From positions 4,766,501-4,830,500 of the forward strand of contig CANJKZ010000084.1 in assembly GCA_947471745.1 (NCBI GenBank): DNA of 64,000 nucleotides, given 5' to 3'. The translations under genes and the position numbers were made by a program. Origin of the DNA: Closterium sp. Naga37s-1 (Eukaryota; Streptophyta; Zygnematophyceae; Desmidiales; Closteriaceae). Of the stretch, positions 1-10,147 are shown in pieces. A model generated the notes under the pieces. That model saw only the letters and a list, made by a program, of their open reading frames with translations, did not search any database and had not been told where the DNA came from. Positions within the stretch are counted from its first letter, which is position 1; each line of letters opens with the position of its first letter.

Positions 1-58
1 CGGCACGGCACGGCATGGCACGGCACGGCACGGCACGGCATGGCATGGCATGGCATGG
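1..58. repeat. CGGCA/TGGCA pentanucleotide microsatellite
   Basis: The window opens in a 5-bp tandem repeat of CGGCA and TGGCA units. It lies upstream of the first visible exon relic of the DUF1664 gene, probably in an intron or 5' flank. No coding function is suggested. Confidence 0.9.
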
Positions 59-232
59 AATAGCATGCTGCAATTTGTCTCTCCAAGAGGCCCAGGGACA
101 AGGTAGTGAAGTTTCTAGGGGAAAAGGCAATAAACCCCTTTAGTTCTTCCCTGCTTCCTGCCCCCTTCCTCCCCCCTTCCTGCCCACTTCCTACTCCTTC
201 CTCCCTGCTGTTTCCTTTGGCTCGTGTGTTGT

Positions 233-581
233 CATGGCTGGCGAGTGAGCGACTTGATGTATGTGACCAGGAGGGGCATGGACCAGGCAGTGAAGAGAGG
301 ACTTGATCCTTCTCTTCTTCTCGCTGCCTCCCTGCCATCTTCTCTGTCTGTCTTCTCTGTCTTGCTGTGCAGGGCTGGTGAGTGAACGACTTGATGTACG
401 TGACGAGGAGGAGCATGGGCCAGGCAGTGAAGCTGTATTGAGAGAAGGTAGCAAGCTCTCTTGTGCCCTCCTTCCTTCCTGCTGTCTCCCCTCTCTCCCT
501 GTGTAGGGCTGGCGAGTGAGCGACCTGATGTACGTCACGACGAGGGGCATGGACCAGGCAGTGAAGCTCATGGGGGCGAAG
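233..581 (+). repeat. Three upstream relic copies of the DLMYVT exon of the DUF1664 gene
   Basis: Relics at about 233-299, 371-440 and 507-581 repeat the sequence of exon 661-762 (SDLMYVT..RGMDQAVK) with the same CT-rich stretch and AG in front. None of the three has a clean GT donor at the homologous place, so they look like dead exon copies rather than cassettes. The spacers are pyrimidine-rich intron copies. Confidence 0.8.
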
Positions 582-660
582 ATGAGAGGGTTCATCGTCC
601 CCCTCTTCCCCTTGCCTCCCTGCCGTCTTCTCTGTCTGTCTGCCATCTCTCCGTGTGCAG

Positions 661-3600
661 GGCTGGCGAGTGAGCGATCTCATGTACGTGACAAGGAGGG
701 GCATGGACCAGGCAGTGAAGCTCATGGGGGCGAAGGTGACGGAGCTGCAAACAGCGCTCGATGTGAGTAGATCTTCAGGCGGGCGGCTCTGGTTGTGCGC
801 GAGTGGGGCTTGTTAAGGGAAGGCAGTGAAGGTCATGGGGGCGAAAGTGACGGAGCAGCAAACAGCCCTTGATGTGAGTAGATCTCCAAACAGGGGGCTC
901 TAGGTGTGAGCGAATGGGGTTTGTTCTGTGAGGGAAGGCAGTGAAGCTCATGGGGGCGAAGGTGATGGAGCTGCAAACAGCCCTCGATGTGAGTGTTGAG
1001 TCACACAGCACAGCACAGGCGGTTCTAGAGGTGAGTCCAAGTGCAGGCAGGCAGCTGTAGAGATGTGCGCGAGTGGGGCTTGTGTTGCGAGGGAAGGGAA
1101 GGCAGTGCAGCTCATGCGGGAGAAGCTGACAGAGGTTCCAACAGCCCTCCACGTCTTTTCAGGCGCCTTAAAAGTCGGGAGAAGTTTACGTACGGAGGTT
1201 CGAACAGCCCCCCACGTCTTTTCAGGCGCCTTAAAAGTCGGGATAAGTTTACGTACGGAGGTTCGAACAGCCCTCCACGTGAGTAAAGCTGGAGGCAGGC
1301 AGCCGTAGATGTGAGGGTGAGGCTTGTTTCTTGAGAAGCAGCTGATGCAAGTGGAAAGGCAGGTGGCTTTAGACTTCCGTGAAGCAGCTGGGGAGGCGGC
1401 TGGAGGGGGCTTTTGAGTCGACTCTAAGTCACCTCGTGGAAAGGCAGGTGACCCTAGGCAGTTGTGGGGGGGGCCTGGCCTGGAGGGCGTGTTTCTCCTT
1501 CCCCACATCAATCCCCTATTACCCTCTTCACTCCAATTCCTTTTGAGAATTACCCTCTTCACTCCAATTCCTCAAAGCCCACCGCCCCCTCTCCCTCCCC
1601 TCCTCTCCCCTCTCCCTCCCCTCCTCTCCACCCCCTCCTCCTCTCTTCCCCCAATTCGGATTCCCCACTTGCAGCTGGCAGGGCGGCTTCTCGCTCCTGT
1701 GAATCATGACTCTCGCTCTCCCTCCCTCCCCATGCCCTCCCGTCCCCACCCTCCTTCCCCCCCTTCCATTTGTTGTTTCAGACGGCCAAGAAGCAACTGG
1801 CGGGGCGGCTGGAGGGAGTGTCCAAGTCGGTGGCTGAGGGGCTGAAGATGCAGGCCGTTATAAAGAAAGACGTGAGTGACTCATGTAGGGTGTGACTGTA
1901 ACGAAGCAAGTGAGGGGTTGGGGTGTGCGTATGAGTTGTGGTTAGGTGTGATCAGGAGGAAGGGAGTGTTCAAGTCGGTGGCCGAGGGGCTGAAGATGCA
2001 GGCCGTTATAAAGAAGGACGTGAGTGACTCATTGAGGATGTGATGTGACTGTAACGAAGCAAGTGAGGGGCTGGGTTTGCTTATGAAGGGTGGTTAGGTA
2101 TGACCAGGAGGGAGGGAGTCTCTGTCGATGGTCTAAGGGCTGAAGTTGCCGGTGACTATAAAGAGGGACGTGAGTGACTCGCTGAGGATGTGACTGTAAC
2201 AAAGATAGTGGAGTAGCTGGATGGATGTAGGTAAGTGTGAAAAGCATTTGGTTGTAGTTCTGGGCACCTTAAAACTCGTTTGCGCTGTGTGAAGGTCATT
2301 GTGTGACTTTTGGCCAATGGGTCGACAGTCACTTGGTCTAAAAAAATCGTTGAAACTTGAGCATCAAACTTGAACCCCTAAAGCCCAGAACCCTCTCCCT
2401 TCTCCTCCCCAATCGTTCCTAGAAGGTTTTCGAGGTGAAGGGGGTGGTTACCTTTGTGACTGTGAGACGCGTCATTTCTTGAGGCTTTTTAATTCGAACT
2501 TAAAGCCCAGCTCCTTTGCTTCTCCCCTTCTGCAGGTTATCGAGGTGAAAGGAGTGGTAACCAGTGTGAGTCGCGACCTTGACAACATGCATGGGCTGGT
2601 GGAGGGCATGGTGAGTGGGAGGGGAGGGTGGGGTGGGGGAGGGCTAGGGGAAGGTGCTGAGGAGCAGGTGTTGCTAGTCCTCCATTCAAGTGTGTGAGTC
2701 GAGACCTTGACAACATGCATGGGCTGGTGGAGGGCATTGTGAGTGGAAGGAGGGAGGGGGGAAGAGAAGAGGTATTGGGTTGGAGGTACTATTACAAAGG
2801 AGCACTTGCCGCTAGTCCACAGCCACTTGAAGCTCGCATCGCTCGAGCAGAAGCAGGAGATAGCTCATGGCAGAGACACTTTGCCACTCGCACGACATGA
2901 CTTTTGAGGCGCCTCAAAAGTCATTGCTCATGGCAGAGAATTGCCACTCGCATGACATGCTGCTGCCTCATGTGTCTCTGCCATGTGCGCGCTGCGTGCC
3001 TTCGCCCTCTGCTCTTCCACCCAGGATACCAAGCTCGCCTCGCTCGAGCAGAAACAGGACATTGCCACGCGTGGAGTGCTGCTGCTCTGCAGCTTCGTGA
3101 GCAGAGGGCTGCAGGGAAACCCCGGCAACCAGGAGCTATTGAAGGTGAGAGCGGGAGAGGGTGGTTGGATGCAGTCCAGTGCGGTGACTGGTCTTTGTCT
3201 CTGCAGCTTCGTGAGCCGAGGGTTGCATGGGAACCCCGGCAACCAGGAGCTATTGAAGGTGAGTTGAGAAGGGAGGGACGGGACGTGGGGGGGGGCGGGA
3301 GAGGGGGGGGGGCTGATGCAGACAAGGTGTAGGGGCATGGAAAGCCGCAGTATGGGATCGATAGGCTGCTGCTTTGCAGCGTCGTCAGCAGAGGGCTACA
3401 GGGGAACCCCGGAAACCAGGAGCTCCTGAAGGTGCGATGGGATGCGGGGAGGTGGGGTGCAGTCCAGTAGGGGAATGATGCGGTGACTGGTCTGTCTTTG
3501 TCTCTGCAGCTTCGTCAGCAGAGGGCTGCAGGGAAATCCAGGCAACCAGGAAGTTTTGAAGGTGAGTGGTGAAGGGGGGAGGGGTGTCACAGACGGCTGT

Positions 3601-5293
3601 GCCACAGCTCGCCACAAGCAAGGGCGCGGCAGCTGGCAGGGCAGCGGGGCTGTCGGAAATCAAGAGCTTGAGATCAGCTCCTCTCCCTTCCTCACTGCCT
3701 TCCTCTCTCCCTTCCCTCCTTCTCAGGGCCTGGCGGACATGTCACAGATGGCCGTGCCGCAGCTCGCCACGGGCAAGGGTGCGGCAGCTGGAGGGGCAGT
3801 GGGCCTGTCGGGGCTGAAGGAGCTCGAGTTCATATCTTCTGCGCTTGAATCGTCTGTGCACCATACAGGTGAGGAGTACTGGTGGTACTGCTTGGGGGGG
3901 GGATGGGGGGTTTGGGAAGCAGTGGGGTTGTCGCGGCTGAAGGAGCTCGAGTTCATCTCGTCTGCCCTTGAATCGTCCGTGCACCATTCAGGTAGGGGTG
4001 GGTGTGTGCTGCTGGTGATATTGGTGGGGGAGGGTGGAGCAGCAGGAGGGGCAGTGGGGCTGGCGGGGCTGAAGGAGCTCGAGTTCATCTCGTCTGTTCT
4101 TGAATCGTCTGTGCACCATACAGGTGGGGGTGCTGGTAGGGGTGGGAATGGGGGTGGGTTGGGCCTGCGGGTGGTGTGCCTAGTGCTGCTGCTGGTGGGG
4201 GTGTTGGTGGTGCTCCTGTGGGAGGCAGTGCGGCTGGCGGGGCTGAAGGAGCTCGAGTTCATCTCGTCTGCCCTCAAGTCGTCTGTGCTGCACTCAGGTG
4301 GGTGTGCGTGTGTGATGCTGGTGGCCTCTGTTTTCACTTTCCATCACACCTATCCCTCCATTCGATCCCACTCCGTCCATCCCTCATCCCTTCCCATCCA
4401 TCCGTCCTTCCTCTCTCATCCATTCCTCCTCCGTTCCCATCCATCCCTCCTCCCTTCCCATCCCATCCACCTCTCCCCTCTTCCCATCCACCTCTCCTCC
4501 CATCCCATCCATCTCTCCTCTCTCCCCATCTATGCCACTGTTTCAGGGAACCTGCCTCTCGATCCTGCCTACACCTCCCAACCCACTCGCCAAGCCTCCT
4601 ACCAAGCCTCATACCAAGCCTCAGCTGCAGGTTTGGAGCGGCAAACCTCCACATCAGGGGCGGCACCGGCAGCAGCAGGAATTGCATCGAGACACTCGTT
4701 CGGAGCAGGAGGGGCGGCGGCAGCAGCAGCAGCCGCAGCAGCGATTGCTACAGTGTCGGGGAGATCCCGAGGGGATAGTGTTCCTGGATTAGGGTTTGGG
4801 GCAGGGGGAGGAGCACATGGGATGGGAGCAGAGCGAGGGATGCATGGAGCAGCAGGAGTAGCACAGGGATTTCAGGCTGCAGCACCAGCAGCACATGGGT
4901 TACATGCAACAGGAGCAGCAGCTGATGCAGCTGTGGTTCATAGCGTGAGAGAGGCTGGGGATGCTGTGTTGAGGCGAGGAGTGGTGATTGAGGAGGTGGG
5001 GGATGGAAGGGAGGGATATGGGCGGCCGCGTCCAGCGAATGAGGTGTCGCCACCTCGTGCTCGTGAAGGAGGACCTGGCGGTTATCCACCAAGGTGCGTC
5101 CCAAGTGTTTTTTTCTTTCTGTTTGTGTAGATTCTATCCTTGTGTTACTGCAAATTATGATGGCAGCTCCTAGCAGTACTTGTTTGGTCTAGCCCCACTT
5201 GTGATTCACTCCAATTTCCACCTGGCTTACTTCCCCTGGCATCTCACTTCTCTTGTTTCCAGGAAGCTGAGGCATGCTCGTTTCGGAGACTGA
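661..5293 (+). CDS. DUF1664 family plant coiled-coil protein gene (5' end outside window)
   Basis: I read seven exons with GT-AG borders that join in one frame: 661-762, 1782-1871, 2536-2610, 3025-3144, 3727-3868, 4547-5093 and 5263-5293, the last ending in TGA. The first four are phase 0; the fifth ends in phase 1. The product starts with SDLMYVTRRGMDQAVKLMGA, then TAKKQLAGRLEGVSKSVAEG, VIEVKGVVTSVSRDLDNMHG and DTKLASLEQKQDIATRGVLL. This series of short heptad-like helices is the layout of the plant DUF1664 family (from memory), whose molecular role is unknown. The C-terminal part is a low-complexity Ala/Gly-rich tail. About 368 residues are visible. The usual N-terminal membrane segment would lie upstream. 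The intron 3869-4546 is open in frame and a multiple of three, so it may be retained. Nearly every intron holds relics of the neighbouring exon. Confidence 0.8.
815..1285 (+). repeat. Tandem 3'-half copies of the same exon plus two ~59-bp direct repeats
   Basis: Copies of the exon's second half (AVKLMGAKVTELQTALD and its GTGAGT donor) recur at about 823-880, 935-995 and 1099-1155. Two near-identical direct repeats follow at about 1160-1278, each containing TTTTCAGGCGCCTTAAAAGT and ending with a further ACAGCCC(T/C)CCACGT fragment. All lie in the intron between exons 661-762 and 1782-1871. Confidence 0.75.
1955..2175 (+). repeat. Two decaying copies of exon 1782-1871
   Basis: At about 1955-2022 and 2109-2172 the second half of the TAKKQLAGRLEGVSKSVAEG exon is repeated, again followed by GTGAGT. 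The first copy is close to the parent (GAGGGGCTGAAGATGCAGGC shared). The second is degraded and contains a stop. Both lie in the intron after the parent exon. Confidence 0.75.
2690..2960 (+). repeat. Copies of exon 2536-2610 and of the start of exon 3025-3144
   Basis: At about 2690-2750 there is a copy of SVSRDLDNMHGLVEG with its donor. At about 2818-2865 there is a copy of the LEQKQ segment. Two direct repeats of about 32 bp (TCATGGCAGAGA..TTGCCACTCGCA) at 2866-2898 and 2928-2959 flank a perfect palindrome. A weaker copy of the VIEVKGVV start also precedes the exon near 2424-2460. Confidence 0.7.
2897..2924. repeat. Perfect 28-bp palindrome in a DUF1664 intron
   Basis: Each half reads ATGACTTTTGAGGC and its exact complement, with no spacer. 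The core AGGCGCCT..AAAAGTC also occurs at about 1170 and 1229, so the palindrome is related to the intron repeats. It could form a cruciform in DNA or a hairpin in the pre-mRNA. Confidence 0.85.
3195..3565 (+). repeat. Three copies of the 3' half of exon 3025-3144
   Basis: Copies at about 3205-3260, 3378-3432 and 3510-3562 repeat the CSFVSRGLQGNPGNQELLK segment. Each is preceded by a CTCTGCAG- or TTTGCAG-like acceptor and followed by GTGAGT or GTGCGA. Each copy is 52 nt from AG to GT, so including one would shift the frame. I treat them as relics. Confidence 0.75.
3869..4546 (+). other. In-frame, stop-free intron (possible exitron) with three exon-end copies
   Basis: This 678-nt intron (226 codons) has no stop in the frame of the flanking exons. 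It contains three further copies of the exon end LKELEFISSALESSVHH at about 3934-3991, 4064-4122 and 4240-4298, each followed by a GT. Retention would give a protein with four copies of that segment. Otherwise the copies offer alternative 5' splice sites in the same phase. The 3' part (about 4335-4530) is a TCCCATCCA-type pyrimidine tract typical of an intron end. Confidence 0.6.
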
Positions 5294-5681
5294 AGAAGAC
5301 TGTTTATTAGCATACATGGCCAGGATTGGCGTGAGAAATTTATACATCCCCGGAATCTTGAACAAGACCAGTTTACATGAGATGCAAGTTGAAATGCTGC
5401 ACCATAACATGTTTCACGAACCGACTGGCCCTTTCATGTGCTACTCCTACTATCTGGCTAGATTCTTTCGCAATGAGCATTGTTGATGAGATGCATCTGA
5501 AGTTGCAGATTACACTGGTAAGAAAACTCGAAGTGTATGAAAGCAAGAAAATTAGGTGCATCTTTGAGTTGAGGTCCCCGAATCAGGGACAGAACTACCA
5601 TTAAAGCAGGGGTTGGGGTAGGCCTTGGAAATGGATGCTAGCGAGTATGGCAAAGAGTATCCTAACCTAGTGATGCTCTGC
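5294..5681. other. Intergenic region between convergent genes
   Basis: This 388-bp stretch separates the DUF1664 stop from the LEA_2 stop. It should hold both 3' untranslated regions. The short open frames here show no recognisable protein. I see no repeat or RNA gene. Confidence 0.6.
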
Positions 5682-6659
5682 TCACGGTGAGATGCTGGGT
5701 GTACACTGCTCGTTGTACTTCTTAGCGGAAAACGGGTCCAGCTGCATCGTGCATTTCACATGCACCATAACGCGCGGCGACGAGATGCCCCAGTATTTCA
5801 CGCGCGCTGCAGTGCCAACCACCACCCGCATTTCCGCGCGCCCATGCAGCAGCGGCGTCGTCAGCAGGCTCGCGGGACTCAGCGTCGCCAGGGGCGCGTC
5901 GACAATATCAAGGGGGACAGTCAACTCCGCGCTCCCACCCTTGCTCATGCCCACGACGCCAGGGATGGTCACATTTGTAACATTAATGTCGAAGAAAATT
6001 ACGTCCACGCTGATGTTTTCCGCTTCCACGTCCCAGTTGTTGGGGTTATACACGAGCGCGGTGACGTTCAATAACGCGGATAGGCCAAGGCGGAAGTTTT
6101 CGAGGCCCAGGAACCCGCCGCCGGATTTTGTGATGCCGACGCGGATGATGTTGATTTGCTCGACCTTCACCTCCGGCTGTTGCTTCGAGACTGTCAGGTA
6201 TGCGACGAGCCCTGCGACGCCTAATCCGACGATAACGACGGCGAGGACGATGAGCGACCAGCATGCGACGCGGCAGCAGCAGGTCCGGCGACGACGCCTC
6301 TGGCGATCCTTCTCGTTCTTGCGAAGCTTTTCTACTTCGTCTGCAGTGCTGGTTACTTCTTTCGGGTTGGCGATGTGCAAATCGTCAGGGTAAATCGCGG
6401 TGAACTCTCTCGGGTTCTGCTCATCGGCGCTGCCACTTGCGGAAACTGAGTTCCTCGCAAGCGGAGGCGCGCAGCAAAATAAGGGAAGCGAATTTCCAGG
6501 CGGTGAGGTTGTAACGGGGAGCGAGTCGTCTGGAGCTGAGAATGTGGCTGCTCCTGATTCAATGTCTTCGTCAGACGCGAGCTGTGTGGATTTTGAAATA
6601 TGCGTAGAACTGTTGTCAAGAGCCATGCTGGAAGTTTTGTGGTGAGCTGAGCTCGTCAC
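5682..6659 (-). CDS. LEA_2 domain (NDR1/HIN1-like) membrane protein
   Basis: A single uninterrupted frame of 325 codons. Residues 1-110 are a polar, Ser-rich cytosolic tail. A basic stretch (RQRRRRR, about 119-125) and CCC precede one transmembrane helix at about 132-156 (SLIVLAVVIVGLGVAGLVAY). The outer part, about 165-305, is a LEA_2-type beta domain with the NPN motif (YNPNNWD, 204-210) and a GGSAELTVPLDI strand pair. Several N-glycosylation sequons (NVT, NIS) fit an extracytoplasmic location. Plant LEA_2/NHL proteins are stress- or defence-associated; the function here is inferred from the family only. An in-frame ATG at residue 12 (MALDNSS) is an alternative start. The gene converges with the DUF1664 gene. 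Confidence 0.85.
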   Translation of the reverse strand: MTSSAHHKTSSMALDNSSTHISKSTQLASDEDIESGAATFSAPDDSLPVTTSPPGNSLPLFCCAPPLARNSVSASGSADEQNPREFTAIYPDDLHIANPKEVTSTADEVEKLRKNEKDRQRRRRRTCCCRVACWSLIVLAVVIVGLGVAGLVAYLTVSKQQPEVKVEQINIIRVGITKSGGGFLGLENFRLGLSALLNVTALVYNPNNWDVEAENISVDVIFFDINVTNVTIPGVVGMSKGGSAELTVPLDIVDAPLATLSPASLLTTPLLHGRAEMRVVVGTAARVKYWGISSPRVMVHVKCTMQLDPFSAKKYNEQCTPSISP

Positions 6660-7570
6660 AGGTGCGGTGGAATTGGAGACGATTCAGAGAGGTGAAACGG
6701 AGTGGATATTAGTCAGCGTGGAAGGTAAGGTTGAGCAGACTTGTGCTGTCGGGTTGGTTTGGAATGGGAAGTGGAGTTGCTTTGATTTGGTGTGTTTGGA
6801 ATGCATTTGCTCTCGCGTGTTTATTGTGCACATCGGGGCGAGAAATGTCAAAGTTTGTGGCCCCACCCTGGCATTTTGAATCGAGTCGCGCCCAGGGTAT
6901 AGCGGTCCGCTGTCCGCGGTCTGGCGAGGAATTGAAGCTTCGTCCCCCTCGGTGATTGGGGATGCGGACAAACGAGCCAGACAAACCAGGCAGCACGGCT
7001 CGGTGAGCCTCTTATAGCCCAGACCTAGCCTAGGTTCCAGATTACGTTCGTCAGGGTTCGTCTAGACCCAGACCAAGACGAGATTCGTCACGAGGTACTT
7101 CGATAGGAGCTACCGTACATCTAGGCCGAAAAACGTACAACCATAACCAAAACCTGGCTCATTTGCTTGTTCTTTAGCTGTTGAGCCTGGGTTAAGTCCA
7201 ACACATAGTATTGCCAGATAAATTTCGTGCCGTGTAACTCGTAAATCCATTCATCAGTTCACCTCAAGTTTGTAGACTCTATAAAGAGGCCTACAGAGTA
7301 TACCTCCTACATACAACTCATCAGAGCTCTACACTATTCTTCGTGTTAGGGCCATCACGCCCCCGTCAGATGTCACGGGTAAGTGAGTCAAGTTATATGA
7401 TTGTCGCATGTCAAGTTCTGCGTGTGCTCGATCAAATAAAGTGACGAATGACAACAGCGATGCAAAGAGTGCCTGCACAGGAAACCACCTAGTGCCGAAT
7501 GCCAAACAAAACTAGAATGTGGGTGAATTGAGGAAAGAGTGTAAAGAAACACATTAAAGATACAGGCATA
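6660..7570. other. Upstream region of the LEA_2 gene; no gene seen
   Basis: About 900 bp of moderately AT-rich sequence up to the pogo element. It must contain the LEA_2 promoter, but I find no convincing TATA box and no conserved open frame. A short sequence near 7355-7385 (CCCCCGTCAGATGTCACGGG then GTAAGTGAG) looks like a splice donor, but no exon can be defended. Confidence 0.5.
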
Positions 7571-7594
7571 CCGTAAGGCCCCGGATAGAAGCGC
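7571..7594 (+). repeat. Left terminal inverted repeat of the pogo-like element
   Basis: Starts CCGTAAGGCC and ends AGAAGCGC. It pairs with 10701-10724 at 20 of 24 positions and is preceded by the TA target duplication. Confidence 0.85.
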
Positions 7595-7875
7595 AGGCCT
7601 CGGATAAGCGCCGGCGGTTGTAAAAGGGTGATGGCGCTTATATCCGGTCCTCGATTATAAGCGCACCCCTGGAGGCTTTGTCAGAATCCCAACCACTAGA
7701 CCATTGGGATAAAAGGGCTTGTTAAGTAGCGGGTCAGTGCGCCCATAACCCCCCAGGACAACGTACCTGTAACCCTTCCCTAGGATCAATCGGGGATCAC
7801 CAGTGGACCTCTGACAGGCTTACGGATTATAAGCGCACCCCTGTAGTGTGACACATTATAAGCGCCTCCCTTTTT
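7595..7875. repeat. Left subterminal repeats (TTATAAGCGC motifs and hairpin)
   Basis: TTATAAGCGC recurs near 7654, 7826 and 7853. At 7633-7664 GCGCTTATA and TATAAGCGC form an inverted pair around CCGGTCCTCGAT. The segment ATAAGCGCCGGCG (about 7604-7616) has an inverted counterpart at the right end near 10625-10637. Such arrays are commonly transposase-binding sites (inference). Confidence 0.7.
7684..7709 (-). other. tRNA-Glu-like 5' half inside the pogo element
   Basis: On the minus strand this reads as a tRNA 5' half, with TGGTCTAGTGG as a good A-box and GGATTC after it, close to eukaryotic tRNA-Glu. No anticodon arm, B-box or acceptor 3' half follows; the sequence runs into the TATAAGCGC repeats. 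It is not a working tRNA gene. Confidence 0.5.
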
Positions 7876-8034
7876 TATTTCGACTATTTTTATCCTATCT
7901 TTTACAAGCTATTTTCACTACAACATAATATTTTTCCAATTCTACTACGGTACTACCGTAAATCCTACTGATAGTTTACCGCAACATTCACTAATCTTCT
8001 CTAGCATCCTATGCATTCTTTTCTTCATAGCATC

Positions 8035-10147
8035 CTATGCATCATCACCAACAGTGGCGGAGCCATCTTGGTCGGTCTCCCCGTCCGACTCTGGCTCCTC
8101 TACGTTGTTGCAGCAGAATCCATCTGCTGCAATCTCGTCGTCAAGTTCTACTTCACCCTTGATGGCGTCCCGCCGATGCTGCATGCAGAGATTGTCCTGG
8201 GACCCATCCAGGGCGTTGCTGATGCCACAGGTGAGAAACGAGCGCTGAATCAACTCCTTGGGCACGGCCTTCCAGGCCTTGGAGATCCACTTGAGCGTCA
8301 GCTCTGGAGGTGGCTTGCGGATGTTGCCTGCCACACATGGAAACACTACAGCAGCAATCAGAACAGGGTGGAAACAGTCTAAGCAGACACATCGTACACG
8401 TTGAGATTGAGCTCACCTCTTTCGGTCAGGCAGTCGACCCCCTCGCTCTCGAACCACTCCTGGTACAGTTGGCGGACTGCTGCTTTGAATGAGCGGTTCA
8501 CCGCGACGTCAAGAGGCTGGATCTCAGAGGTGCAGCCAGCTGGTATGACGGCGGGGAATTTCGCCTTCACAGCATCAGTGAGGTGCCCGCGGTAGGAGTC
8601 AAGAACCAACATCACTTTCCTGCCGCGTATTCCAAACCTGGGGTTGACATACGGGTTCACTGTCCCGTCAAGCCACGCGAGGACGCCGTCAGCGTCCATC
8701 CAACCGTTGGGATGTACGGCGACCACAACATCTGCACATCCGAACAAGGCGCACGGACGGATTAGCATCAGACATAAAAAAAATATCACATGTAAATGAC
8801 ACCGTCACTGCACAAGCTGCTCGGCTTACCAGAGGGGAAATTCCCCTTAGGAATTGTCTTGCGCTTAAAGAAGACCCAAGGCTTGAGCTTCTCGCCGCTG
8901 GCGGTGCAGGCGAGCATCACCGTCACGCGTTCTTTTTGATAGCCGCCGCTGCGGATGGGCACGGAGCGGATCCCCACCTCCTCGACCGTGCGTTCAGCTG
9001 ACATCTCGAGCCAGAGTGGCGTTTGATCGACATGAATAATCCAGCGGTTGTCGATGCCGTACTGACGGCGGGAGTGTCGCACGAACTTCTAGAAGTTCTG
9101 CACCTGTGTCTCACACTATGCAAGGGAAGGGTGGGAGAGACAAACAAAAGAAGTAAATTAGAATTTCGAAGGTCGTAAGCAGCCATAAACGAGAGCGACA
9201 GCACAAACACCGTCTCACCAGACGACAGCTTCTGGCCGACTCTGGTCTTCGCTCGGGTAGTGAGGTTCCAGCGCCGTCGAAAACGCTCAGTCCACCTCTG
9301 AGATCCAGCCCCACTTTACCTCAGGATGCAGGATCTTCATCACATCATGCGACCACTTCTTCAATCGGCCGACGGACACGGCGAGACACCTTTTCCGGTG
9401 GGCAAGAACACGCGAGTACACCTCGATCTCCATGTCGCGGTACCACGACGCCCGACCACGCCCATGAAGGCGCTTGCGAGCCCCATGCGCACCTTCCAGC
9501 TCGCCCTTCCGCGACTTCCACTCTGACATGGACTTTCGGGAGATACCAATGTGGCGGGACATTCTCCGCACACTCACAGCTCCGGACTCCAACTTTGCAA
9601 TCCACTGCAGCTTCTCCTGGGAAGTGTAGGAGTTGCGCTTGTGCGTTGAAGGCTTGCTCCTGGGGGACGGGGGGCGGGCATCACGATTCTGTTTGGAGGG
9701 GTGGGGCCGTTTATTATTTGGCGGGGGGAAACTAGGGACAGGCAGGTCCTCGGGAAGACCGTCGGCCGCCCACCACTCAACATCGTCTTCAGCACCAGTG
9801 GCGGATTCGTCGTACGGGCAGTCTTCCGCGTCTCCCCAGCGTGGCGACAGACTGGGGCCGGGTTCATCGTCGCCGCTGCGCTCGGGCTCGGAGATGTACG
9901 CGTCGAAAGCTGAGTAACCGCGAGGGAGGAGCTGAAGAACGGGCCGACCGTTGACGACGACGATAGGCAGAGCGGGAGGAGCAGGAGGTGCAGGAGGAGC
10001 AGGAGGCGCAGGAGGAGCAGGAGGAGCAGGAGGCGTTGGAGGAGCAGGAGGCGCTGGGCGACGACTCTGCCACTGTGAGTACTCGCGAGTGTTGCCAACA
10101 ACAGGTTGACGGCTAAATAGGAAGTGAGTGCCTGGAAGGCCCGCCAT
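8035..10147 (-). pseudogene. pogo-type DDE transposase gene, five exons, disrupted
   Basis: Exon order on the minus strand: 10147 to about 9290 (Pro-Ala-rich N terminus with about ten PPA units, then a helix-turn-helix around SVRRMSRHIGISRKSMSEWK and a second CENP-B-type HTH around RASWYRDMEIEVYSR); about 9285-9211 (FRRRWNLTTRAKTRVGQKL); about 9100-8830; about 8731-8423; and about 8336-8035. Splice sites GT-AG are visible for the last three introns. DDE residues: D in IIHVDQTPLW, D in MLVLDSYRGH, and D in SEIQPLD about 30 residues on, the DD29-30D spacing of pogo. Breaks: a TAG at 9089-9091 within the VQNF-KFVRH motif and a one-base shift near 9285 between GWISE and WTERF. The ORF upstream of the ATG (MANKAW.., 10513-10151) is in the same frame and separated by a single TAG, so it may be a leader exon. 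Confidence 0.8.

Noticed and set aside
508..581. Alternative cassette use of the upstream DLMYVT exon copies
   Set aside because: The copies lack a GT donor at the homologous position, so inclusion would need a new splice site. Treated as relics.
7684..7709. A functional tRNA-Glu gene
   Set aside because: Only the 5' half matches; no anticodon arm, B-box or 3' acceptor strand follows.
8011..8382. Plus-strand frames at 8011-8766 as genes
   Set aside because: They are the complement of transposase exons, which have splice sites, DDE residues and family similarity on the minus strand.
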